In this document: piece after piece, positions 1 through 7,688 of the stretch
Numbering within the stretch: position 1 is the stretch's first letter
Layout of the letters: each line of letters starts with the position of its first letter
Source: an uncultured Prosthecobacter sp.
GTDB taxonomy: Bacteria; Verrucomicrobiota; Verrucomicrobiia; Verrucomicrobiales; Verrucomicrobiaceae
Direction of reading: 5' to 3'
Assembly: GCA_947523045.1 (NCBI GenBank)
Contig: CANNUR010000054.1
Coordinates: 1 to 14,544 of the forward strand
Length of the DNA: 14,544 nucleotides
Program-made: the position numbers and the translations under genes
Notes under the pieces: generated by a model
Database searches by the model: none
Told to the model about the DNA's origin: nothing
The model's input: the letters and a program-made list of their open reading frames with translations, nothing else

Positions 1-51
1 GGTTGAAGGCGGTGGTGCAAGATCCACGATGCGGCTGCGTTCGGGTCATTC

Positions 52-248
52 ATGAAGGCTCGTGCTCCACTTTTCGCGCTGACTCTGTTCGGCTTTGCTT
101 GCACGACGGCGCACGCCGATGATTTTGATGCACAGGCCTTCCTGGGCATGTCTTGTTCGGTGCCGACAGCAAGCTGATCCAAAAGGGCAGCGCTGCCGTC
201 GGGGCTGGGCAGGGCAACAAGCTGGTGGCGGAGTGGACCAAGAAGTGA
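52..248 (+). pseudogene. frameshifted small exported protein, unrecognised
   Basis: An ATG at 52 opens a reading frame that starts with a convincing signal peptide: Lys-Ala-Arg, then a hydrophobic stretch, then Thr-Ala-His-Ala as a likely cleavage site, followed by DDFDAQAFLG. This frame stops at 175-177 after 41 codons. From about position 150 a different frame reads well (LFGADSKLIQKGSAAVGAG, then a tail ending EWTKK) and stops at 246-248. The two halves together look like one secreted protein of about 65 residues broken by a single indel near 145-156. The ATG overlaps a TGA (53-55) that closes a frame entering from the left edge, so the gene may have been coupled to an upstream gene. I do not recognise the family. 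A sequencing error would give the same picture as a true pseudogene. Confidence 0.4.
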
Positions 249-279
249 GCCTGAACATCGTCCGGGGCGGTGGCTGAAC

Positions 280-296
280 GCGAGGCGCTGCCTCGC
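280..296. repeat. perfect 7-bp inverted repeat (hairpin)
   Basis: GCGAGGC, a 3-base loop, then GCCTCGC. It lies between the broken small gene and the kinase gene. There is no following T-run, so it is not a standard intrinsic terminator; it could be a weak terminator or an mRNA 5' structure. Confidence 0.35.
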
Positions 297-336
297 CGCG
301 AAAGCTGTGAAGAAGGCTGGCTGATATTTCGCGCGG

Positions 337-1263
337 ATGGGTGTTTTTTCAGATGCGCCACGGCAGCCGCGGGTTCTGATGGCGGCCATGCTTTCCGCCT
401 GTTCCCAGTCCGCGCTGCGCGCTGCCCAAGACACCCTGCTGGCCCATGGTCTGTCACCGGACCGCTGTGACATCCTGCAGAACGGCAGCACCCTGGTTGT
501 GCGATTGACCGAGGACCTGGTCGCACGTGTCGTGCAGGATCGCGACGGTCCGCGCCAGGGCACAGCCTGGTTCGAGCGCGAGAATGCGGTCGCCCAGCAC
601 CTGACCCGGCGTGGCGCGCCGGTGGTGCCATTGCACGAGGCCCTGCCGGCGGGGCCACATTGGTGCGATGGCTTTCCCCTCAACTTCTGGCGCTACGTTG
701 ACATCCTCGACCGCTCTCCCGAGCCTCGACTGGCAGGCCAGACCCTGCGTCGCTGCCACGAGGCTCTACGCGATCTGGCTGAGCCACTGCCGCGACTGGC
801 CATTTTGCACGAGGCAGAGACGCTCCTGGTCGAACGCGAGTTGTTGCCGGCTGCCGAGCAGGCGCTGGTGCGGCGGCGTCTGGAGACCGCGCTGGCGGCC
901 TTGCACAACGCGCCGGCCCAGCCTCTGCATGGCGACGCCCACGAGGGCAATCTGCTGGTCACGTCCGGTGGCTTGCTGTGGTCGGATTGGGAGGACGCCT
1001 TTGTCGGTCCGGTCGAGTGGGACCTCGCCTCGCTGATCTGGAATGCACGCCTGCTCGAGTCCGACACGGCCGCCGTCGATGCCATGCTCGCCGGTTATGG
1101 CGAGGCGGGCGGTGCCTTCGATGAAACCCTGCTGGAGCAGTGTCTCATCGCCCGCGCGGCGGTCATGTGTGCCTGGTACCCGATTCTCTATCCGCAGCCC
1201 GATGCCGCGCGTCGGGCCAAACTGCGGCACCGGCTCGACTGGTTGGCGTCGTTGCCGGACTGA
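337..1263 (+). CDS. aminoglycoside phosphotransferase (APH)-fold kinase
   Basis: This is a cytoplasmic small-molecule kinase of the APH/choline-kinase fold, 308 residues, about the usual family length. The catalytic loop reads LHGDAHEGNLL, with the Brenner-type HGD at 198-200 and the metal-binding Asn at 205. The DFG-like metal Asp is D217 in LLWSDWEDA, and the helix typical after it is WDLASL (228-233). The N-lobe shows the expected strands (DLVARVV, about 60-66) and an acidic helix (FERENAV). The substrate cannot be named; resistance kinases are a minority of this fold. In-frame ATGs at 379 and 388 are plausible alternative starts, because conserved-looking sequence begins only near residue 24 and no strong Shine-Dalgarno decides. 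It ends three bases before the convergent stop of the next gene. Confidence 0.85.
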   Translation: MGVFSDAPRQPRVLMAAMLSACSQSALRAAQDTLLAHGLSPDRCDILQNGSTLVVRLTEDLVARVVQDRDGPRQGTAWFERENAVAQHLTRRGAPVVPLHEALPAGPHWCDGFPLNFWRYVDILDRSPEPRLAGQTLRRCHEALRDLAEPLPRLAILHEAETLLVERELLPAAEQALVRRRLETALAALHNAPAQPLHGDAHEGNLLVTSGGLLWSDWEDAFVGPVEWDLASLIWNARLLESDTAAVDAMLAGYGEAGGAFDETLLEQCLIARAAVMCAWYPILYPQPDAARRAKLRHRLDWLASLPD

Positions 1264-1266
1264 GGG

Positions 1267-2898
1267 TCACAACCGTCTTAGCGGCTGCGAAAAGATCAGA
1301 TCGACGATGGGCAGGGGCGTGCGCAGGGCGGGATCGCTGCCGGCAAAGCTTGCGCCGCGCGGGGCGAGACGGTCGTGCAGGCGCGAGATGGCATCGACCT
1401 CAAGCTCGCGCAGGAACTTGGCCTTGAGTGGCTGGCCCTGAAGATGGGTGTCGGGATAGGCAAAGGCCTCGACCCGCACGAACGCCGCCTGCAGTCGGCC
1501 GGCGGCATCGCGCGCGAGCGGGAAGGTCGCCTCGCGGGCATCGGCGATGGCGGCGATGCCGGTGTCGGTGATGAAGCGGATCTGGACGTTGGGGCGGCGT
1601 TCGGCGTCCTGACCGCCGACCGCGACCTCCACCGCCTCGGGGCGACCGTGGGCGTCGCGCCGAACCTGCAGGCGGGTGAAGCGGAAACCGCTGCGGTCGT
1701 AGGGCGGGACGACCTCGCCTTGCTCGTTCGTGGTGAGGGCGGCGACCGAGCCAAAGAAGCAGCCGCGGCGGTAGGTACGCAGGGCGGCGGCCTCGCGATC
1801 GGTGGCGGATGAGCCCTCGAGCGGTGGCAGCAGCAGGACGTTGCGGCCGCGGCCGAAGGTGTTGTGATCCTTGACGAAGAAACCCCAGCAGCGGCGACCG
1901 CTGCGCAGGATGTCGTCCCAGAGGCGGTAGAAGTGCAGCAGCGGGCCGTCGCCGCGATCGTAAAAGCCGCGGCTGGAGCCGAAGCCGGAGGTGAGCTGGT
2001 TCCACACCTCAATGCCGAGCACACGCGGGTCAAAATCGAGCATGGCGGCGTAGTCGGCGAGTTTTCCGGTCGGGTGATTCAGGGTTAAGCCGCCGCCATC
2101 GGGCACCAGCAGGCCACCGCGGCGCTGGCCGTCGATCACTTCGCCGTCGAGGGCGGCGCGGAAGACCTCGCGCCAGGGGCGGTTGGTGCCCTGCATGAGG
2201 CGGAACTGGGTGATGGTCAGCGCGGCCGGATCGAATTCCAAGCGGGCGTCGAGCACCGTTGCGTTGGCGCGTAGGTACAGGGTGTGATTGCCCGCGCCCA
2301 GTCGCCGCTCGGTCACCGGACCGCGGTCGGCGAAGGCTTCGCGAAAGTTGCACTCGTGCGCACCCGTGAGGGTCAGTATGGCTTCGGCGGCCTTGCCTCG
2401 GGCGGCGAGCCGGACATCGAGTCGGTAAACGCCCTCCCAGGGGCGCGGATCCTGGAAGATCGTCAGGCCGTCGAAACGTCGCTGCAGCGGGCTGGCGGCG
2501 CGTTCGGCCGCCGGCGTGTCGCGGCCGTAGCCGCTGGCATACACACTGCCCAGGGCATTGCAGTGCAGGCCGGTGTCGGTGAAACTGTGGTGCTCCGCGT
2601 TGGGGGCGGCGATCACCTCGGGGTGTTTTTGGGCGAAGCTGGCCAGCAGCGGGTAGGTTGGAGCCGACGGGTAATAGTTGCTGAAGGCGAAGTGGCCGTA
2701 GCCCATGGCCCGAAAGGTTTCCAGCGAGGCCACGGTCTGGCCCTGATGCTGGTGCGACATCGAATCGAGGCAGGACCCGTTCTTCCAGTCGACCTCCGCG
2801 TATGGGTTTTCCAGGTCATCGCCTCGGCCCGCCGACTGGGCAAGCGAGGGCAGGGCAGGCAGGCAGGCGAGGGAGCGGAGCAGGTGGCGACGGCGCAT
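1267..2898 (-). CDS. exported PHP-superfamily-like metal-dependent phosphoesterase with inserted beta-rich domain
   Basis: It has 543 residues from the ATG at 2898; an upstream in-frame TTG at 2967 is less likely. The N-terminus MRRRHLLRSLACLPALPSLA is a Tat-like signal (R-R-x-L-L followed by a hydrophobic run), so the protein is probably exported folded. The order of histidine and acidic motifs resembles a PHP domain: SHQH (48-51), EHH (102-104), NHP (274-276), GIEVWN with E297, and KDHNTFG with D344/H345. PHP enzymes use such residues to hold two or three metals for phosphoester hydrolysis. Residues about 143-245 interrupt the domain with strand-rich sequence (TIFQDPRPWEGVYRLDVRL and LGAGNHTLYLRANATVLDARL). 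The C-terminal 150 residues are also strand-rich. Family assignment is by motif order only, and the substrate is unknown. It is divergent from the flippase fusion and convergent with the kinase. Confidence 0.65.
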   Translation of the reverse strand: MRRRHLLRSLACLPALPSLAQSAGRGDDLENPYAEVDWKNGSCLDSMSHQHQGQTVASLETFRAMGYGHFAFSNYYPSAPTYPLLASFAQKHPEVIAAPNAEHHSFTDTGLHCNALGSVYASGYGRDTPAAERAASPLQRRFDGLTIFQDPRPWEGVYRLDVRLAARGKAAEAILTLTGAHECNFREAFADRGPVTERRLGAGNHTLYLRANATVLDARLEFDPAALTITQFRLMQGTNRPWREVFRAALDGEVIDGQRRGGLLVPDGGGLTLNHPTGKLADYAAMLDFDPRVLGIEVWNQLTSGFGSSRGFYDRGDGPLLHFYRLWDDILRSGRRCWGFFVKDHNTFGRGRNVLLLPPLEGSSATDREAAALRTYRRGCFFGSVAALTTNEQGEVVPPYDRSGFRFTRLQVRRDAHGRPEAVEVAVGGQDAERRPNVQIRFITDTGIAAIADAREATFPLARDAAGRLQAAFVRVEAFAYPDTHLQGQPLKAKFLRELEVDAISRLHDRLAPRGASFAGSDPALRTPLPIVDLIFSQPLRRL

Positions 2899-2963
2899 GC
2901 GGAGTCTGCGCGGCGGCGCGTCGCTCCTTTCAGGAATTTTTACTTCGGCTTGCGGGAATGGAT

Positions 2964-3027
2964 GCAAGCGCCGGCGAATGCGCTAAGGAACCCGAGCCGG
3001 GCATGGCCGACGCGAAGCAAGCGCCGG
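2964..3027. repeat. two perfect 11-bp direct repeats in divergent promoter region
   Basis: GCAAGCGCCGG occurs at 2964-2974 and again at 3017-3027, in the 151-base gap between the divergent PHP-like gene and the flippase fusion. Start-to-start spacing is 53 bases, about five helical turns, so both copies would face the same side of the DNA. This fits an operator pair, though no regulator is encoded in the window. Confidence 0.4.
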
Positions 3028-3049
3028 TGGGTGTACGGTTGCCCCTCCC

Positions 3050-5506
3050 ATGTCCGCGCCCTCCTCCGACACTGAACACCTCGACCGCCTACCGCGGCTG
3101 CCGGGACGCGCCCTGGCCTCGTTGGCGCTGGTGCTGGCGGTGACCCTGCTCAACGCCTTCAACGACAATCTGCTCAAGATGATGCTGGTGGGTCTGGCGC
3201 CGAAGGCGGCGGCGGGGTTGCTCGGCGAAAACATCGGGGTCTGGCTGGGTGCCATCATCCTGCTGCCGTTCATTCTGTTTGCGCCGCTGGCCGGCTTCTT
3301 TTCCGATCGCTACTCGAAGCGCTCGGTGATTCGTTCCATGCTGCTGGCGCAGGCGCTCATCCTGCTGCTGGCCGGCGCCTGCTTTGAGTCCGAGGCCGGC
3401 ACGCTCGGGATCGGGCTGGCGCTCGGCGCCTTCTTCCTGCTGGCGTTGCAGTCGACATTCTACAGTCCGGCTAAGATGGGCATCCTCAAGGAACTGGCGG
3501 GTTCGCGCCGGCTCGGCGTGGCCGCGGGCGGGCTGCAACTGGTGACGATGGTCGGCATTCTCGCCGGCCTGGGGGTCGGCGGTGCCTGGTTCGATGCCCA
3601 GTTTGCGGTGAGTGGCAATCCCTGGCAGGCGGCGGCGACACCGATTTGGTGGTTGTTTGGGGTGGCCATGCTGGCGCTGGTCGCGGGCCGCTGGATCCAG
3701 CCGACCCCGGCCCATCCGCAGGTGCGCTACCGTCACGCGCTCTGGTGGGAGCACTTTTCCCACTTGAAGGAATGCCTCGCCTCGCCGCCGATGCGGCGCG
3801 CCTTTCTCGGTAACTCGACCTACTGGTTCGTCGCCAGCATGGCGGCGGCGATGTTCGTCGATATCGGCCTCGCCCTGCATCCGGATCCAACGCTGGGTGG
3901 TGCGGCCGGGGCCTCGTCGCGCATGACCCTGATGGTCGGCCTGGGCACGGTGGCGGGCAGTTTGTTCGTCGCTTGGGTGAACCGGCGCGGACCGCAGCTC
4001 GGCCTGATTCCGGTCGGTGCCCTCGGCCTGGCCGGCGCGCTGTTCTGGACCGGGCTCATGCCGGTGAACTCGCCGAACTTTGAGGAGGCGCTGGCGCTGG
4101 TCGGCTTCGCCGGCGGCTGCTTCATGGTGCCCATTCAGGCCTTCATCCAGGACCAGGCCGAGCCGGAAAAGCGCGGCCGCGTGCTCGCCTCGATGAACCT
4201 GCTCGACAGCCTCGCGGGCATCGCGGCGGTGCTCTGCCTCATCCTGCTGAAGCTTGCCGGCCTCGGCTTTCGCGGTCAGTTCTGGGTGCTGGCGGCGCTC
4301 ATGGTGGTCGCCTCGATCTACGTCGTGCGCCTGCTGCCGCACTACCTGCTGCGCTTTGTCCTGCTGCTGGCGGTGCGCCTGATCTACAAGGTGCGCTCGG
4401 TGCATCAGGAGCGTGTGCCCAAAAACGGCGGCGTGCTGCTGCTCGCCAACCATGTCAGCTACATCGATGCCTTCGTGTTCGGCGCCGCCTGCGAGCGACC
4501 CGTGCGCTTCGTCATGTGGGATGCCTTGTACAACCTCTGGCCGTTCACGCCGCTGCTGCGCATCGTCGGCACCGTGCCGATCTCGCCGACCCGCGCCAAG
4601 GACGCCATCCGCGCAGTCAGCGCCCTGCTCAAGGAGGGCCGCATAGTCGCCCTGTTTCCCGAGGGCCAGATCACCCGCCATGGCATGGTCAACGACCTGC
4701 GCAAGGGCTACGAAATCATGGCCCGCCAGGGCGACGCCGTGGTGGTGCCGGTGTATCTCGACGGCTTGTACGGATCCTTCACCTCGTTCGAGGGTGGGCA
4801 CTTCTTCAGCAAATGGCCCCGGCGCCTGCGCTACCCGGTGAAGGCCTGGTATGGCACGCCGCTGGCTGCGCGTGAAGCGACGACCGAGGCGGTGCGCCGG
4901 CAGATCCTGGCGCTGGGGGCCGAGGCATTGCTGGCGAAGCGTGAACTGGCACGTGAGACCGACCCACGGCGTCGGGTGGTGCTCGCCAATGCGCTGCGCC
5001 TGCGCGAGGCCGAATGGGTGCGTGCCGGCGAGACGATCGTGACGGCGGCCTCGGCGGACGGACGGCTCGTTGAATCGCTGCGTCAGTTTGCCGCCTTCAA
5101 ACGCCGCGGCGTGCGGGTGGCCGATCAGCCGCCGGCAACCGGCTCCTGGGTTTTTGTGGCCACCCGTGTCGAGGACCTGGCTGCCGCACCGGAGGGCGCG
5201 CGCCTAACCCTGTTGTGGAGCCATCTCCAGGAACTGTCCGTCACGCCGGAGGTGCTGCGCGGTTTTGTCGACGAGGCCACGGGCGAACTCATCGCCGTGA
5301 GCGTGCCGAATCCGACCATGCCGGAGGGCGAGGAGGGCGGGCAGCTCGGCCAGCGTGAGGGCACCCTCGGGCGCCTGCTGCCTGGCATCGCCTACGAGCC
5401 TGAGAGCGACGGCGTCCGGCTTCTCGGCCTGGCCAGCGGCCGGGAACTTAAGCTGCCAGGCGTGCAGCTCGATGAGCAGGGCTTCCTGATGCCGCAGGCG
5501 GGCTGA
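3050..5506 (+). CDS. LplT-like MFS lysophospholipid flippase fused to PlsC-type acyltransferase, with vestigial Aas-like C-terminus
   Basis: An 818-residue inner-membrane fusion. Residues about 20-435 form a 12-helix MFS domain like LplT, which flips lysophospholipids inward; the N-terminal VTLLNAFNDNLLKMML and the cytoplasmic loop SDRYSKR (85-91) are typical. Residues about 440-605 are a PlsC/LPLAT domain with H468-x4-D473 in ANHVSYIDA, FPEG at 536-539, and RIVGTVPISP. The pair would import and re-acylate lysophospholipids. In Aas-type proteins an acyl-ACP synthetase of about 450 residues follows. Here only about 190 residues remain. They keep the late adenylation-domain pattern VSVPNP followed by REGTLGRLLPGI (769-780), but no ATP-binding P-loop (TSGSxGxPKG) is visible. 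Acyl groups would therefore have to be activated elsewhere. The ATG at 3050 has no clear Shine-Dalgarno. Confidence 0.85.
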   Translation: MSAPSSDTEHLDRLPRLPGRALASLALVLAVTLLNAFNDNLLKMMLVGLAPKAAAGLLGENIGVWLGAIILLPFILFAPLAGFFSDRYSKRSVIRSMLLAQALILLLAGACFESEAGTLGIGLALGAFFLLALQSTFYSPAKMGILKELAGSRRLGVAAGGLQLVTMVGILAGLGVGGAWFDAQFAVSGNPWQAAATPIWWLFGVAMLALVAGRWIQPTPAHPQVRYRHALWWEHFSHLKECLASPPMRRAFLGNSTYWFVASMAAAMFVDIGLALHPDPTLGGAAGASSRMTLMVGLGTVAGSLFVAWVNRRGPQLGLIPVGALGLAGALFWTGLMPVNSPNFEEALALVGFAGGCFMVPIQAFIQDQAEPEKRGRVLASMNLLDSLAGIAAVLCLILLKLAGLGFRGQFWVLAALMVVASIYVVRLLPHYLLRFVLLLAVRLIYKVRSVHQERVPKNGGVLLLANHVSYIDAFVFGAACERPVRFVMWDALYNLWPFTPLLRIVGTVPISPTRAKDAIRAVSALLKEGRIVALFPEGQITRHGMVNDLRKGYEIMARQGDAVVVPVYLDGLYGSFTSFEGGHFFSKWPRRLRYPVKAWYGTPLAAREATTEAVRRQILALGAEALLAKRELARETDPRRRVVLANALRLREAEWVRAGETIVTAASADGRLVESLRQFAAFKRRGVRVADQPPATGSWVFVATRVEDLAAAPEGARLTLLWSHLQELSVTPEVLRGFVDEATGELIAVSVPNPTMPEGEEGGQLGQREGTLGRLLPGIAYEPESDGVRLLGLASGRELKLPGVQLDEQGFLMPQAG

Positions 5507-5560
5507 AGGTAGGGGCTCAGTCACAGAGCGCCGTGCTCGGGTTTGGCTGGGCGATCGTTT

Positions 5561-6361
5561 TCAACCGATCTTCAGCAGGGCCAGAGTTGTGTTGTCCTGG
5601 CGCGGGTGATTGGCCTGGCGTACGGCAAAGATGAGGGCGTCCGCGAGTTTGCCGGCGCTGCTGTCGCGGCCGTAAGTGAGGATGCGTTCGATGGCACGTG
5701 ACGGCAGGGTCAGGATGCCGTCGCTGGCGGCAAGCAGGATGTCGCCAGGCTCCAGCGCATGCGGTTCCGCGGGCAGATCGACGAGGGCGATCGGGCTGCC
5801 CAGCAGGGCGCTTTGCAGACGATGGCGGCCTGGGTGGCGTTCGGCTTCCTCCTCGGTCAGGCTGCCCTCGCGCACCCGGGTTTCGAGGTGGGGCGCATAC
5901 GAGTGATCTTCGTTGAGGCGGGTCAGCTTGCCGGCGCGGAACAGGAAGAGGGGGGAGTCGCCGACGCTGATCCACTGCGCCCGGTCGCGACCGACCAGCA
6001 GGGCGAGCAGGGTGGTGCCCATGGAGGAAGCCACTTCGGGCATGCGTTTGCTGACCAGGCCGAGGGTTTCATTGGCAGTGTCGAGCGCGCCGCGCAGGCG
6101 TTCCGGCAATGGTCCGGTCCGGCCTTCAAAACTGCGCAGGAAGGCGTTGACCGCGAGGTAGCTGGCGACGCTGCCGCCGGCATGGCCGCCGAGACCGTCG
6201 CCGACGACGAGCAGCAGGCGCGAGGCGGCAGGATCGCCCGGCAGGGACGTTTCGCTGAGCGCGTAGCTGTCCTCCTGGTTCTCGCGCGTGCCCTGATGCT
6301 GGCGCACCGCGTAATCCTGCTCGCGCACGAAGGCGGGCGTGCTGTCGGCGGCGGTGCTCAC
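5561..6361 (-). CDS. PP2C-family serine/threonine protein phosphatase
   Basis: A complete bacterial PP2C (PPM) catalytic domain of 266 residues with nothing attached. Metal-binding and signature motifs are all in order: GTRENQEDSY with D31, VVGDGLGGHAGG with D55, SSMGTTL (112-118), ISVGDSPLFLF with D135, AASDGI with D214, and QDNTTL with D256. It should dephosphorylate Ser/Thr phosphoproteins in the cytoplasm and appears active. No partner kinase, FHA protein or secretion-system gene is nearby. It starts with GTG at 6361, and that codon overlaps the TGA of galM (GTGA, 6358-6361), so it is probably translated by coupling to galM. It converges with the flippase fusion across 54 bases. Confidence 0.92.
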   Translation of the reverse strand: MSTAADSTPAFVREQDYAVRQHQGTRENQEDSYALSETSLPGDPAASRLLLVVGDGLGGHAGGSVASYLAVNAFLRSFEGRTGPLPERLRGALDTANETLGLVSKRMPEVASSMGTTLLALLVGRDRAQWISVGDSPLFLFRAGKLTRLNEDHSYAPHLETRVREGSLTEEEAERHPGRHRLQSALLGSPIALVDLPAEPHALEPGDILLAASDGILTLPSRAIERILTYGRDSSAGKLADALIFAVRQANHPRQDNTTLALLKIG

Positions 6362-7458
6362 TCGGCGGAGAATTGGAAGAGGGCGGTGTGCCGGTAGGTT
6401 TCGCCAGGGCGCAGGGTGGCGGAGGGGAACTGCGGCTTGTTCGGGCTGTCCGGGAACTTCTGGGTTTCCAGGCAGAAGCCGTGGCGGGCTTCATAGACAT
6501 GGCCGTTTTTGCCGGCGACGCCCTTGAGGTGGTTGCCGGTGTAGAGCTGCACGCCGGGATCGGTGGTGAGCAGTTCCATGACCCGGCCGCTGACCGGCTC
6601 GCGCACGCGGGCGGCCGGGCGCAGGCCTTCGCCCTTGAGCACGTAGTTGTGGTCGTAGCCCTTGCCCTGGACCAGCGGCTTGAAGTTGGCGCCGATGCGC
6701 TCGCCGATGCGGTGCGGCTGGCTGAAGTCGAGGGCGGTACCTAGCACGCTGGCGACCTCGCCGGTCGGAATCAGGGCGTCATCGGTGGGCGTGAAGCTCT
6801 CGGCATGGATCTGCAGTTCGTGGCCGAGAATGTCGCCCGAGCCCTCGCCGGCCAGGTTGAAGTAGCTGTGGTTGGTCAGGTTGACGACCGTGGGTTTGTC
6901 GGTGGTGGCGCGGTACTCAATCGACAGCCGGTTGGCGTCGTCGAGCACGTAGGTGACCGTGCAGTCGAGCGTGCCGGGGAACCCCTCGTCGCCGTCCGGG
7001 CTGACATGGCGCAGTTCAAGGCCGTTGCGATCCTCGAGCACGCGCGCCTGCCAGACCTTCTTGTCGAAGGCGAGTTTGCCGCCGTGGATGTGGTTCTTCC
7101 CCGAGTTGGCGGTGACGTTGTGTTCGACCCCGTCGAGCGTGAAGGCGGCGCCGCCGATGCGGTTGGCGTAGCGACCCGTGATGCAGCCGAAGTGCGGGTG
7201 CTTGCCGAGGTAGGGCGCCAGCGTGTCGAAGCCGAGCACGACATCGGCGAACTTGCCCTGGCGATCCGGCGCGGTCAGACGGACGAGGATGCCGCCGTAG
7301 TTCGTGATGGCGGCCTCCATGCCGGCGGCATTCTTCAGGGTGAAGAGTCGCACCTCCTCGCCGGCAGCGGTGCGGCCCCAGATTTCGGAGGTGACGGCGG
7401 CGGAGAGGGGCAGGGAGGCGGGCATGAGCGCAAAGAGGAGGAACGCGCGACGGAACAT
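6358..7458 (-). CDS. galM: aldose 1-epimerase (mutarotase), exported
   Basis: It interconverts alpha and beta anomers of sugars such as galactose and glucose. The mature domain is full length (366 residues from ATG 7458). Family motifs: GRYANRIG with N99/R100, IHGG with H125, TNHSYFNL with the catalytic-acid His H197, YDHNYVL with D269, and LETQKFPD with the catalytic-base Glu E331. I chose the ATG at 7458 over the one at 7521 because it gives a classic signal peptide: MFRR, a hydrophobic core, then SLPLSAA. The enzyme should therefore act outside the cytoplasm, pointing to extracellular sugar use. The stop codon overlaps the start of the PP2C gene by four bases. Confidence 0.93.
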   Translation of the reverse strand: MFRRAFLLFALMPASLPLSAAVTSEIWGRTAAGEEVRLFTLKNAAGMEAAITNYGGILVRLTAPDRQGKFADVVLGFDTLAPYLGKHPHFGCITGRYANRIGGAAFTLDGVEHNVTANSGKNHIHGGKLAFDKKVWQARVLEDRNGLELRHVSPDGDEGFPGTLDCTVTYVLDDANRLSIEYRATTDKPTVVNLTNHSYFNLAGEGSGDILGHELQIHAESFTPTDDALIPTGEVASVLGTALDFSQPHRIGERIGANFKPLVQGKGYDHNYVLKGEGLRPAARVREPVSGRVMELLTTDPGVQLYTGNHLKGVAGKNGHVYEARHGFCLETQKFPDSPNKPQFPSATLRPGETYRHTALFQFSAE

Positions 7459-7561
7459 GGTCAGGCTGGACTGTCGCGGCTTCCGGTCCGGGATGCAACC
7501 CTCGAGTGGCAGGACGTGCATCCGAATCAGCCAGCACCTTGGTCAAAGCGCGTCCTGCAGG

Positions 7562-7579
7562 CTCGTTCGCCAGAACGAG
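7562..7579. promoter_or_regulatory. inverted repeat in divergent promoter region
   Basis: CTCGTTC, a 4-base loop (GCCA), then GAACGAG: a perfect 7-bp inverted repeat. It lies about 105 bases upstream of galM and about 110 upstream of the permease, in the only gap between the two divergent transcription units. It could be an operator or a 5'-UTR hairpin. A possible -10 box (TATTCT, 7614-7619) for the permease operon follows, without a good -35. Confidence 0.3.
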
Positions 7580-7688
7580 GCTGAGGAAGACACGTTCGGC
7601 GCACGCGATCCCGTATTCTGGGGAATGCGCCTGTGCGGACCCAATTGCGCTTTGACCTTTGGGCTGGGGCGGTCATGATCGACCTTCC

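Noticed and set aside
337-1263. aminoglycoside resistance gene
   Set aside because: The fold and catalytic loop match APH kinases, but nothing identifies aminoglycosides as substrate, and no mobile element or other resistance gene is nearby.
3089-4801. 570-codon open frame on the minus strand inside the flippase fusion
   Set aside because: It is very rich in His, Gln, Arg and Glu with no motif, and lies opposite a clear MFS/PlsC gene. It is a typical antisense shadow of high-GC coding DNA.
5507-5560. possible bidirectional terminator between convergent genes
   Set aside because: Only a 4-bp stem (GAGC/GCTC) is visible and no T-run follows on either strand, too weak to annotate.
7522-7688. 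possible molybdenum-cofactor riboswitch upstream of the importer operon
   Set aside because: Beyond one short hairpin I could not find the multi-stem arrangement or conserved bases of that riboswitch.
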